A stretch of 64,000 bases of DNA from Adineta ricciae (taxonomy: Eukaryota; Rotifera; Eurotatoria; Adinetida; Adinetidae). The position numbers and the translations under genes were made by a program. Under the pieces are notes generated by a model that saw only the letters and a program-made list of their open reading frames with translations, did not search any database and had not been told where the DNA came from. This document shows, one piece after another, positions 10,155-21,206 of this stretch (its first letter is position 1; each line of letters starts with the position of its first letter). Location of the stretch: contig CAJNOJ010000462.1 in NCBI GenBank assembly GCA_905250025.1, forward strand, positions 1-64,000, written 5' to 3'.

Positions 10155-11898
10155 TAATCATGTTCAGTGATCTTTGTTATGTGTTCTTTGACTTTTCTTT
10201 GCACAGCGTGTTTTATATGAATGTAATGAACGAGCTTGAGAGTGTGACCACTTGGTATCAAAAGTGAAAAAAATAAACAATAAAATTTAGTGTTCATAGA
10301 AACGTAAGAGAACCTATTCATTGTTGGTGAGTGGAGTGTCGACTGAAAGATCTGTTTTATTAACATTTATCGAAAGGGAATATCAAATTCGAAAAGCCAT
10401 TATTTGCAAGCTATAAAAACTCAAAGTATAATTCGAACCAATTTTAGTTGGTATCGTTTGATTGAGGAAGTCAGGAGAAATTCATGCATCATCAAAACAG
10501 AATTGAAAACTATCGTATGGCGATAATATACCTTCTATTCCAATTACAGCACTGTGAATGATGCATCGTCGAGAGAAAAGTAGCCATTTTGATTATTCAA
10601 ACTACAAATCACCATCACGCGTTTGAATAATGCAATAAAATTGAATGCGTAGAAAGTATAAGGTTGAACAGAAACGTTGCTAAGGTTATAAACTATAGTA
10701 GTCATGTTTACAGTGCGGACATGTAATAAATAGCCTAGAATTAAATAGCGCACATTTGATATATTAGAGAAAGTTACACAAATAGATTACTGGATTGTGA
10801 GCAACTGTTTACCTGAACACAAATCAAAGGAACTCCACCTTGATCGCATTCAAAATCAGATTGACATGATGTGCCAGCCTGTTTTTTATTTAAATGCATT
10901 TCTCCACTCCAATACGTATGTAGTGGACATGAACATAACTTATTGTCACAAAGGAGATAGTGATTAAGATAACAAGAACTTCAAGTTTTATTATAGCGCA
11001 GGTACTAATTCCGATAAAAATCTGTTTCAACCGAATAGCGAAATGAGAGAATAAACAGACCAAAAAGCATCTTTCGAAAGAATCCACAAAAGATGAAATG
11101 CTTGAACACGACAGAATCGAAAGTGTCAGACATAAACATATGCACTCTATTGTCATTATTCACGATATGTAGTCCATTAATTTCCCTAATATTTACCGTG
11201 ATTCTATGTACTCATCTTCATATGAAATTAATTGGCATAGCGTGCCTCTTCTCTTCTACTGTCATGCAGTTAACTTCAAAATTTGTAAATAACTGTAATT
11301 ATTTTGTTAATAGTTTAGTGTATATCTTTGTTTTGATTTGCGAACAAAAGAAAGTCATTTTGATCTGTAGTTACAAAGATATCATATCAGATGATGTAAC
11401 GAATAAATTGATTTGCTATTTTCACAAATTATAGATTGTTTTCCTCGAATAATTACACAAAAAAAAAGTCCGAATAAATATTTCACAGTTACGAAATTTT
11501 CTCGTGAATGAGTCATTTGGAAGTTTCAGCATAGTAAACGGTCATGATTAAACGAATATTATACCTGTCTGTCTATTTCGGTATATTTCAACTTTACCTT
11601 TTACATTCAATCGGAGATTATTTCGTTTGTGTTAGTCATCACATATCAACAGCAAAGTCACGATTTACGAAAGTTATGAAAGAGAAAAACATAACTAAAA
11701 ACCATTTTTTTGCATGCTATCAATGTACAAAATGAGTAAGAACGACACTTATTTCCGCGTTGATTGGAAATTACACATGATCAATAGCTAAAATCATTTT
11801 TCCCCTTACTACCGCTCTTCCTATAAAATCGAGTATATTTTCCCATTAGCTTATACATTTTTCTTTCAACGATCGTTACTATTAGGAGAAATTCAAAA
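10155..11898. other. Long intergenic stretch
   Basis: About 1.7 kb with only short ORFs in several frames (longest ~113 codons, low-complexity and without motifs). I see no gene that I can defend. Upstream of 11899 there is TATA-like sequence (about 11822-11835) and a pyrimidine-rich CTATTAG acceptor-like site. Confidence 0.45.
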
Positions 11899-12162
11899 AT
11901 GCACAAGCCTACTGGTATGGGTACCTACACGGCTGGCCGATATCACGCAGTGGCTGCTCAAATGCATGATTTTGTAAGGCAAAATAATCCACAAAGTCTT
12001 CATCCTGCTCAGGGTGGAATGCATCAATTTCATGCGCCGTCTGGTATGGCCAACGGAACTCGGCCAAGCTATGGTCATCAAGCAGCACCAAATCCACGTG
12101 TATTCGGAGGTCATCCTCCTGGCTTTGGACACGCATTCATACGACACTTTATTTTTGATTGA
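11899..12162 (+). CDS. Small unnamed-family protein, copy 2 (MHKPTGM type)
   Basis: An intact 87-codon frame: MHKPTGMGTYTAGRYHAVAA at the start, AQMHDFVRQNNPQSLHPAQG next, a Gly/Pro/His-rich centre, and an end of FIRHFIFD before the stop. Aligning it with the copies at 18054 and 44991 gives the same length (87-88), start motif, central GGM-x-x-F, xANxTR and a hydrophobic C-terminal D. Shared length and both conserved ends across diverged copies argue for a real protein. No known domain is recognised. An acceptor-like TTACTATTAG lies 16 bp upstream, so a 5'-UTR intron is possible. Confidence 0.6.
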   Translation: MHKPTGMGTYTAGRYHAVAAQMHDFVRQNNPQSLHPAQGGMHQFHAPSGMANGTRPSYGHQAAPNPRVFGGHPPGFGHAFIRHFIFD

Positions 12163-13310
12163 GGGGCTAAATATGAACAAAGAATGTGTTTTTGTTTTCT
12201 TTAACGATGTCAGCAGAAAAGAAGATTGCGCTTCGTCTCTTCTTTGTGTATTTATCGCTCGAATTATGAGCATCTGAATCGTTGACAGTTTAGCTTTCTG
12301 TTTAATAAACTTTTACAAACGTTCCATTGTTTCTTTACAACACTATTTCAACCAGCAAAATAAGTGCTTGCATGAAGAATGTATTTTCGCTACCTTCAAT
12401 TTTAGTTGCACCGGTGTTTTTTTCTAACGAAAATTTTCAACCATTTGGGCAGAGATGAATGATTCATTCTCGGAAGGGAAATATATGATATTTTCTTGTT
12501 CCTTTCTTTCGTTTTGTATCTTGCTTGAAAAACTAAGGTGCAACGTGATGCATACGAAAAACATACAGTCTGTGTCTATACTCTTCCTCGTTATATTTCA
12601 TCAGATAAGAATAGTTTTAGTACAGGTTGTTTAACATAGTGTGATGAATCATCAACAAAAGTATGCTTGTCACGAAGAAAATCAAGGAACAGCGATAACA
12701 AAATGATGCGTAAAGGGAAAGCAAAAGGCTTTATGTAAAGTATGGTGATATTTTCAGTGATTCACGTGGAAAAAAACACAAATTTGGAACATCTTCCTAT
12801 AACGACATTTTCCAGAAAATATTTGATTATCACTATTGTTTCCATGCTTACAAAGGGTTTTCAATTTTAACCGTCAATTTCGCTCTCCTCTCCTCTCTCT
12901 TTCAATTGACTTTCTCTCGTTACAATCAAGACATAATTCGACCTGACCTACAACGGATTCGCGTTCTCTAAATAGGAAACTTTCTTATTTTCCGACCCTA
13001 TTACACACGATACATCTCCAAACACATCTTCTTGACGAAATTCTACCAGAATCGTTAGAGAATGTTGGTCGCCAATCACAATATTTACCACATCTTTCCA
13101 CATTGAGTATTCTCACTTCCAGTGGCCCAAAGAACGCTGATATTTATCTACAAATATTTCTTTTATCATCATCACGATATTTTCATCTTGTAATTATAAT
13201 CGCCCGCATTGCGAAGATATCACATAGAACAACCAATGAATACAGTCCAATTGAACACTTAATCACTATAGATTTCATGTCTATTTACTAATTAAATTTT
13301 CCTAAGTTCA
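12163..13310. other. Intergenic
   Basis: No supported gene. A CTCTCCTCTCCTCTCTCTTTC pyrimidine tract (about 12882-12903) is the only notable feature. Confidence 0.45.
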
Positions 13311-13665
13311 GCTTGGATCGTTTGACACATGTATCGTTCACACTCAAATACATAACGTTGAATAATATTGAAAAGATTTTTCTGAACAACTTCCTCTCCA
13401 TCGAAGTTTTACATGTTACATCGGATCAGATTTGCATGGATGCGGACAGATGGAAACAAATCGTATTATCTTATTTACCATAACTACGTGTATTTGATGT
13501 TATTTTCAGAAATGGTATTTGGTAAAACGGATAAGAAATTCTTTGAAGATCAATTCCGACTATTTCGATCTTCATTTCAGATTGAACGGCAGAAGTCATA
13601 TTGCAATACGCATGGATTTATGCTATTAGGCGCAAGCATTAACCACTACGCGAACAGTTGAATGA
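13311..13665 (+). pseudogene. F-box/LRR-family relic
   Basis: Translation from 13311 gives an LRR-like run (SLDRLTHVSFTLKYITL, then FLSIEVLHVTSDQICMDADR, then WKQIVLSYLP) that stops at TAA and resumes in the next frame with LRVFDVIF. This matches the segment DGSRWEHLLQTSLPQLNKFE of the intact F-box genes in this window. A further in-family piece (QFRLFRSSFQIERQ) follows in another frame. Stops and frameshifts mark it as dead. Confidence 0.5.
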
Positions 13666-14003
13666 AATAACTATGGCCTTTATCGAATTGGTCGTTTCGA
13701 TGACGAACATTCTGGTACTAACAGTCGACTCGATAAGCTTTTTCACGCACGACAAATTCTGTTATCGGTGTCACTCTTCAACAAAAGAAATGTGAACGAT
13801 GCCGAGTTGAAACGCTTGTCATGTTATTTCTTCATTTGCAATATCTTAACATTGATATAGAATCAAGCGTACGATTTTCTGTTCGATGGAAACGATCCGA
13901 ATATACGTAATTTGGTTTTATTATGTTTTCAATCGGCAACTGAAGATTATCTTCAACATTTGAAGCGTTTTGATCAACAAATGAGTCATGTCTTCTATCC
14001 ATA
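13666..14003 (+). pseudogene. Unidentified decayed coding fragment
   Basis: One frame carries ~110 codons with few stops and normal-looking composition: NNYGLYRIGRFDDEHSGTNS, LFHARQILLSVSLFNKRNVN, then, after a TAG, DFLFDGNDPNIRNLVLLCFQ. I do not recognise the family. It directly follows the F-box relic and may have been part of the same insertion. Confidence 0.3.
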
Positions 14004-14350
14004 AGAAGGCTTTATTTATGGTTGTAACTTTGGACGAGTGATTTCGTTCTAAGTTCGATTAATTATTAGCATATTTTTTAATATGAAGTAACAGTTTCTG
14101 GAAACTGTTGGAAACATAATAGCAAAGAATTGACGTCAATATTTCACTGTATTATCATGTTTCAGTTGATTAGGCCATAGTTTACTAAAGAGTATTGAAA
14201 TACTGTGAAAGCAGGAAATGTAAATGTTGATTAATAAGAGAACAAAGAGAGAAAATGATTCTATGTGTCGTTTTTGTTAAAAATCAATTTACTTTTGCAA
14301 GTCATTTTTCATCAACAAAACATTTTGTGATGACTGAAAATTTTTATCTT

Positions 14351-17300
14351 ATGAAATACTTCATTCTGACGATATTAAGTGGCAAAATATCGAGTAAGTT
14401 TTGAGGGAATTTTACTAAGTTGGGTAGACCGGTGGACGTTAACAGATGAAAATGATGTTTTTTGAATCTTTAGCGTTACTGATATTACCACGTGAAGCTT
14501 CTTGGGATGAAAATGGAACTACTGTCGCAGGATTGTCAAATGGTACATCTGGATTATCTCTCATTGAGCTTCATCAGCCGTTTGGAATAACTATCACAAA
14601 TGACGACGTTCTTTACATTAGTGACATAGCGAATCATCGTGTCCTTGTTGTTCACCTTGACTCTACTAGAGACAATTATGCAATCGGTGATGGGTCTGAA
14701 CCTAATCAATATGAATTTTATTTTACATACGACGTTTTTATCTTTAATAAATCTCTTTATGTTCTGGACCACGGAAACAGGAAAGTAAAAGAGATGTCAC
14801 TGAATGGTTCCAATCCGACTCTTGTGCCTTATGTGAAGGACTTAGTTACGCCAATATGCCTTTTCATAGATAATGATGGTAACATATATGTGAGTGATCA
14901 AGGTGTTCATAAAGTGTTTGTCTTTCGACCGAGTGCGGTACCTGGAGAAACAGTTGCTGGTAATGGAACTGAAGGGTTCACCGATAAACAACTCAATCAA
15001 CCGTATGGAGTATTTGTAAATGATTTTAAAGCTATCTATATTGCAGACCGCAATAATCATCGAATCATGAAATGGTTGCCTAGAGCATCGTTTGGCATCC
15101 GCGTGGCTGGTAATGGAGCACCTGGCAATAGTTTAGAACAAGTGAATTCGCCAACTGACGTTATCGTTGATCAAAATGAATATATGTATATCAGTGAATC
15201 CGGTAACTCTCGAATAACACGATGGGGTCCTCATTCGACATGTGGTATATGCATCGCTGGTTGTATAGGAAAGTCTGGAGTTCAAGCAAACCAACTCATG
15301 AGTCCTCATGCAATAGCATTTGATCGACATGGTTCACTTTACGTTAGTGACCACGGAGCTCATCGAGTACAACGATTCCAACTACTTAATTATCCTGGTA
15401 AGTGTTCAGATTATGTAGTTCCCAAGACGCTTTAATAAAAGAAGTTCTTTCAAAATTCTTCACGTGCGTTGAAAAAAATCGATTTTTTTTTAAAGTATCT
15501 AGGACGAGTGATAACAGAATAACTTTGATCTTTGTTCTCTAATGCTTTCTTGAAATGTGTTGAATATCTAAAAGTATTTACTTCATATGTAGTTCCCTAC
15601 AATCAACCGAAACTCTCGTCGGAACCCACATGGAGTGAATGCGGTATTACCCTTACCAACAAAAGTAGTTTTGATTCAGTAGCTCGCGGCCTTTTCATCG
15701 ATTCAAATGACGCCATTTATCTAGCTGATCATTCCAGAAAACGAATTATCACCTGGTCTAAACACAGTGTTCATCCAGAACGAGAATTAGCCGCGCATTT
15801 GTTTAAATATACCAGTGTATTTGTGACATGGAACGGTGATATCTATTTTGAGAATGGTACAGCACAAGGTCGCATTGATAAGTTTCCTTCAAACTCAGAA
15901 AACAGTGAATTTGTTGCAAACTTCTCATCAAATTGCTATGATATCTTTATTGACATTCAAAATACCCTCTACTGTTCGATGCATGAAGAACATAGAGTAG
16001 TGAAAGTATCTCTCTCTGATGATAATCGTTCAGTGATAACAATAGCAGGAACAGGTTCATCAGGATCACGATTACATGAATTAAAAGGACCGTGGGGAAT
16101 ATTTATTGATATTCATTTCAATTTATATGTGGCTGATGAACCAAATCATCGAATTCTACTATTTCAACGAGGACAACTGAATGGAACTATAGCAGCTGGG
16201 AGTGGCATTCCAAACGGCTTAATATTATGTTGGCCCACCTATGTCATATTAGATGGAAATGGTTTTCTGTACGTTGCAGATAATAAACATAATCGCATCA
16301 TTCAAGTGCAAAACAACGCATTTCAATGCATTGCTGGTTGCACAAAAGAATCAGGATCGGCATCGAATCAACTTCATTGGGCGTATGCTCTTCGTTTCGA
16401 TAGTTTTGGAAATTTATATGTAGCTGATGAATCTAATCACCGCATTCAAAAATTTAGTATTGGAACAAATTTGTGTAGTATGTCTTTCCGTCGTTAGGGA
16501 TTATCTCGGTTCCTATTTTAATTACATCTATCATTTATTTCTTGTAGTATCAACTTCTCTTTCGACCACTGAATCACCTACAATCTATGTATCTCAAACA
16601 TCGGAAAACAGTATATCCAGTAATTAAATTTGTTTTCAATCCAATTTACAGATAATTTGTGTTTAAGATCAATTGACAACAAAAGACAAATCACTTTTAT
16701 TGACATCAAAATATCCAAGTATAATGTTCAAAGCATAGTTTCTTTATTTATAACAATTTTTGTTTTTTAGGCAACTCAACATCGTTTTTTGTAATCACAC
16801 ATTCATGTGGTGATACAACAAATATTGGTCAGCGTTGCAATACATCTGGTACTATTTGCCATATGCAACGTCCATGTTTAAACAATGGCACATGCACTGA
16901 TCTGAACAATAATCAAAATTATCATTGTTCATGTCCACTTGGCTTCTTTGGTAAACGATGCGAAATAGATCGACGTCCTTGTAAACGAAATACCTGTCTC
17001 AACAACGGTAAATTCTCTTCTTCTTTGTCTATGTATGAAAGCAATATTTTGTTTGTAGGTATCTGTAATAAGACATCGAATACGACCTATAATTGTACAT
17101 GTTCATTTGGTTACGAAGGAACGAGATGTGGAAGAAAGATTAATTATTGTTGGACTGTGACATGTCATAACAGAGGTGTTTGTCGTCCGTTGTTAGGTGG
17201 ATATAAATGTGAATGCCTTAGTGGAACACAGGGAGAACATTGTGAAGAAATTACAACGAAACTCCGTGTACATCGAATCGTATCGAAATCTTTTGCTTTC

Positions 17301-17474
17301 ATTGCAATTTTAGCAATGATAAGTGTTGTATTGTTTGTTATTATTATGGATATTCTCAAATACTTTTTTGCTATCGATCCAACACGACGTGAGATCGAAA
17401 GAATTCGGCGGGCAAAAAAACGTCGACCGGTTATTCAACGATTCGTCTATGTCAATGCGAAACCCCTATCTTGA
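14351..17474 (+). CDS. NHL-propeller / EGF / single-pass membrane protein, six exons
   Basis: Proposed exons: 14351-14393, 14474-15397, 15593-16474, 16548-16619, 16771-17007 and 17059-17474. Every junction is GT-AG with matching phase; total 857 residues. Exon 1 encodes a short hydrophobic leader (MKYFILTILSGKIS) ending at a perfect GTAAGT donor. Exons 2 and 3 each hold about six NHL blades (pattern P-x-G-(I/V)-x-V-D..LY-(V/I)-(A/S)-D..NHRI), i.e. two propellers. Exon 4 is a short Ser/Thr linker. Exons 5-6 hold three EGF modules (CLNNGTC..CSCPLGFFGKRC; CLNNGIC..CTCSFGYEGTRC; CHNRGVC..CECLSGTQGEHC), then one membrane span (AFIAILAMISVVLFVIIMDI) and a basic tail. It is predicted to be a type I surface protein. 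The last intron is 51 bp and has no stop in frame, so retention would insert 17 residues into the second EGF module. The start exon is the least certain part. Confidence 0.8.
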
Positions 17475-18053
17475 GGGTTAGAATAGCAAACAAGTAAACA
17501 TTTTTGCTGAAAGTAATTGATCGCTTAGTGTATGTATAATTCGAGTTTTATTGAAATAAACACTATTATTCGAAAACTTCGGAGCAGAAGTATTCCGACT
17601 TTTTCGAAGGTAAATATATCGATGTTCCATCTTCACTGTCGTTTGCATAATTACGAGTACAACTTGCATCATGACATTTTATCGCATGGAAACACGGAAA
17701 ATGTGAAACGCATTTATCATACAGTCGAGGAAAACTGTTTTGCTTCATCAAAAATCATTGGTAGGGTCGTAGTCAATGATGATTTTGTTGCGACATCATG
17801 TATGACGCCTGTAAAATACGAAAAAAAAACGGCCGGAACCTGTTTATGTCACATCATCATCCACGCTCGTCGTAAACAAAACTGGAAAAATCGTAACAAC
17901 CATCATCACTTCCACGTTAATTGCAAATTACCTTTAATAAATTGATAAACATAGTAGTTTCTGTATATATTTCACTGTTGGCAATCACAGTTACTCTTTA
18001 GTTGATATTTTAACATTTCAGGGGAGGCCTACAGACGAAAGAGATTCGAAAAA
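17475..18053. other. Conserved spacer with ORFs on both strands
   Basis: A plus-strand frame (17532-17945) and an overlapping minus-strand Cys-rich frame (17566-17751, CVSHFPCFHAIKCHDASC) are both open, and both are kept in copy 2. Substitutions between the copies change residues in both frames, so neither is clearly the coding one. A pyrimidine-AG acceptor (..ACATTTCAG, ~18014-18022) precedes the small gene and suggests a 5'-UTR intron ends here. Confidence 0.3.
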
Positions 18054-18320
18054 ATGCAGAAGCCTAGTGGAATGAGTAAGTATACAGTTGAACGGTATTT
18101 CAATGTTGCTGCGCAGATGTATGCATGGATTGAAGACAACAATCCGCCAGTTCTTCGTACTGCTTACGGTGGAATGCAACTATTTCAACTGCCGCCTGCC
18201 GTAGCTAACGAAACTCGTCACGACAACGATGATCTCCCAATCGTAAATCCACATCCATTCGAACCACATGATCCACTCAGCTTCTGTTATTTTCTTTTGA
18301 GACAATTATTTCTGGATTGA
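18054..18320 (+). CDS. Small unnamed-family protein, copy 3 (MQKPSGM type)
   Basis: An 88-codon frame: MQKPSGMSKYTVERYFNVAA, then QMYAWIEDNNPPVLRTAYGG, MQLFQLPP, VANETRHDNDDLP, a Pro/His segment, and an end of FLLRQLFLD. It is almost identical to the copy at 44991; differences are few and conservative (Ser/Asn at position 5, Met/Val, Ala/Val, Ser/Thr), while the frame and length are kept. It has no signal peptide or cysteines before the C-terminal Phe-Cys, and a hydrophobic end. Function unknown. Confidence 0.65.
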   Translation: MQKPSGMSKYTVERYFNVAAQMYAWIEDNNPPVLRTAYGGMQLFQLPPAVANETRHDNDDLPIVNPHPFEPHDPLSFCYFLLRQLFLD

Positions 18321-19068
18321 AGTGTAAAAATAGAATTTGTTTTTTTTTATTGTGGAGATGTGTACGCCCCTCTACAGTAGAGGGCGCACTCGAACATTGT
18401 TTAATAGTATGCATGTAACTATTTTCGTTCTTCCCGTGTTGAATCATTGGTGTTTTATGTATGTTGAATAAAGAAGAAAACAAACAGTTTTTTTTAATGT
18501 ACATTGTACTTTCGAATAAAATCATCTTTTCTTTCATATACCACAAACTTAATCAACATTTGTGACTTTGTCAAGGAATAAATTACCTTTTAGTCAGTAT
18601 ATACAGTACAGAGATACTTTCACTGAAGATATTTGTCAGAAAAGACGTTTTGGAAATGTCTGCTTGACTAATTTAGTCACTAGTGAATGTTTTTCTAATC
18701 GAAATCAGTTATTTTATTAGACGTATCCACCAAGACGACAGTATACTCTGTATACAAAGCGTACAAAACAAACATTTTGTCTCATATCTTGATTATCATA
18801 CCACCCAATAGAATATTTTAATTGATATGTTCGCTGAAAGATTTTGAACGATAAATACAATTTAATTAATTAAAATGAATATGAAATAGTTATATGACTG
18901 AAAAGAGACGAAGATAAAAATAATTGACAATTCAACAAAACTGATCACCAATCAAATGTCGCAATATAAGAAATTCCAAATAAACGATGTTTCATTCTAA
19001 TCACATTGAGCAAAAGATTCGATTTTGCGTTATATGCATCTTGATAATAAACCTTAAATATAGGTGCA
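18321..19068. other. Intergenic (tail of duplication A)
   Basis: Holds a T-rich run, the 17-bp inverted repeat at 18368-18384, AATAAA-like sites near 18466-18474, and AT-rich sequence. No gene. Confidence 0.5.
18368..18384. repeat. Perfect short inverted repeat, kept in both copies of segment A
   Basis: CCCTCTAC-A-GTAGAGGG: 8-bp arms around one base. The same sequence is at 45306-45322, about 50 bp after the small-family gene's stop in each copy. It could form a small hairpin in the transcript's 3' UTR or be a binding site. Confidence 0.6.
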
Positions 19069-20560
19069 TTATATGCATTTTCGTAGTTTCTCGACTAGCT
19101 TCCCGATACCAATGCATAGAGGAACAAGAACAATCAGTGCATATATGGTAATTAGAAATCCAAATGCGAACTTGTATAGATTTCCTTCACAATAGTTTAC
19201 TTCATTAGGTTGATCATGTTGAACTTTCGATTTTACCGGAAATACCCAGATACCTCCCTATTGAAAAGGAAAAATGTATCCGCTGTTTTCGGCGAAAACT
19301 CTTTTCTATCGCGATTAACCATACAAAAAAGAATACCGGCAAAATTTCCATGAAGATTAGGTTAACAGCGACTCCAACAGTTGCATAAGGAGAACGCCAT
19401 TTCGATGCTATAGATCCCTATAAGTAATATAATAATTCATAAAACACTTATGTTAGTACAATTTTACCATAACCAACATGACACTAAAAGAACCTATACT
19501 AACAGCTCCGAAAATTGTCATCCATTGTGGAATCCAGGGTTCAACTGGACAATCGTATTTGTGGATTTGACCCACAATTAGAAGAGCTATCGGTAACAAA
19601 TTTACAATTATAAATAAGACCAAAAAGACTATGTCATCTCGTATTATTGAACACTTTTTTGTGGTATCTTCGCTCTTCGGCTCTGCGCGCGACGGAATAG
19701 GAATTGTTGTCTCTGCAGTTCTACTTGGTGATGGGTCTCTCACGATTCTTCTCGGCTCAACTGGCACCCCTACATAACAAAAAGATTACATGTAACTCAC
19801 AAATTGCGATACACTTGTTTTAAAGATTCATAAATGTTTCAGTACTTATATGATTAACTGGTGGCAAAGGTGGGAGTTGTTTTGAATTACTATCTAAATT
19901 CTCGTTGCATCTTTTTATTCTTAGCAGTAGCCCATAAATCATAACCGATGATCGATGCTGTGTTTTCCATTCCAATTCCTCATTTGGGATGTGAGGACAT
20001 ATTCTTGTTCCTCTCCTACGTGCGCCAACTGTTTCTGGTTGAACAAGGATTGAATCAGCCTTTTGTTTGCACTGCAATGCTACTTTTATAGTATAGAGTT
20101 TTGAATCATAAGGCGATCTAAAATCATATGTATGAGCATAGCAATCCAGTGCAGCATAACTGATCGACGGTGTTGTAAAAACATAATGTTCTCCGGGAAC
20201 GTGGCCTTCGCGTATTTCTAGTTTCTTTCCATGCATCGTAACATCAGAAGGCAACAGTAACTGTCTATGTTCGACACAGGATTTAGCACTCTCAATGCTC
20301 GTTCCATGATAACAATTGAGCCATGTTTTCCACACATCGTGATGATTGAAGAAGATTTCATCAACAGCGAAACGAGTCCATCCGCGTGGAATGACATACG
20401 TATAACCAGCGACAGCGATTGTATCGCGGCGGTCAAATGAGTAACATCGCTGACAATAACACCGATCATGAGCTGATTTACGCAACACAGAAGGCCATGC
20501 AACGTTCTCCAAAAATTCTTGTCCAACACGAAAATTCCAACATGCGTTTAACGCCATCAT
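19069..20560 (-). CDS. ADP-ribosyltransferase-like domain fused to a TMEM272-like four-span membrane domain, four exons
   Basis: Exons in transcript order: 20560-19846, 19769-19468, 19417-19337 and 19257-19069, with introns of 76, 50 and 79 bp. All are GT-AG with matching phases; total 428 residues. The N-terminal part has CYCQRCY, GYTYVIPRGWTRFAV, then YHGTS at ~84-88 and HYVFTTPSISYAALDCYA at ~125-142. This resembles the H-G-T and Y..S..YA motifs of the PARP/ART fold; the third catalytic residue cannot be assigned. A Pro-rich linker (PPLPPV) follows. Exons 2-4 encode four hydrophobic spans with CPVEPWIPQWMTIFGAVS and NYCEGNLYKFAFGFLITIY, a TMEM272-like pattern. The apparent Met at 19767 is a GTG inside exon 2, so the second part is not a separate gene. 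The ART assignment is inference; the splice model is well constrained. Confidence 0.65.
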
Positions 20561-21206
20561 ACCAAAATAAAGACAAAATGTTTGAAAAAGTAATCGCTTA
20601 AATAAAACATTAAAAAAGAAACAAAATGTTCTCTTCTTCCTCGGGAGCTTTCCAGCAAGAGAACGTGTGGATACGGTAATATAGGAGAAGTAATCAAATG
20701 ATCGAGATGCTGCTTTGCATTGAACTGAATATAGGATCGCGAAAAGTTATATTGGGTATTTGAAAAAGATTTTTCAACGTCTGATCATCGATGTACATTT
20801 TATGGTGTTCTCAGAGAAATATTCGATTTGAGTACAAAGAGACGAGAAACCTTTTAGTTGCAGATAAATTTTTGCAGAATTCTCCTCAATTCGATAAATA
20901 ATCGAATGTAAATGTGTATGACGATTATACCAAGGACATTTTGCGTAAAATTAACCGACCAAAACATTTCTTATTTCTGAATTCATTTCATTTTGATCTT
21001 TATTAATTTGTTTTCACATGGATATCACTTGTACATGTCTTCAAAATGTCTACCTGAAGCTGATAGAGAGCGCCATCTTCCTGAATCCAGAAAATATGTA
21101 CACCTGTTAGTTTTTTTCTGATTTGTTTCTGTTGGATACGTATTTATCTATTTATCGAGTTTCTTACTCATCTGAGAACATAAGAGATTGTTTCTCAACC
21201 TCAATC
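20561..21206. other. Divergent intergenic region
   Basis: Shared upstream region of the minus-strand ART-like gene and the plus-strand F-box gene. No further ORF or repeat that I can support. Confidence 0.5.

Larger units (their letters stand above)
17253..18985. repeat. Segmental duplication A, copy 1
   Basis: About 1.7 kb, nearly identical to 44193-45880: the 3' part of the NHL-EGF gene's last exon, its 3' flank, the whole small-family gene at 18054 and its 3' flank. Copy 2 has a ~40-bp deletion near its right end (corresponding to about 18828-18870). Confidence 0.9.

Noticed and set aside
10890-11434. Overlapping 88- and 113-codon ORFs
   Set aside because: AT-rich composition, no motifs, no conserved counterpart; likely chance.
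16427-16627. ORF at 16427-16627 as a gene
   Set aside because: It crosses an intron; only 16548-16619 is exon of the NHL-EGF gene.
19453-19767. Independent small membrane-protein gene
   Set aside because: Its apparent start is GTG inside an exon, and phases join it to the upstream ART-like exon and two further exons.
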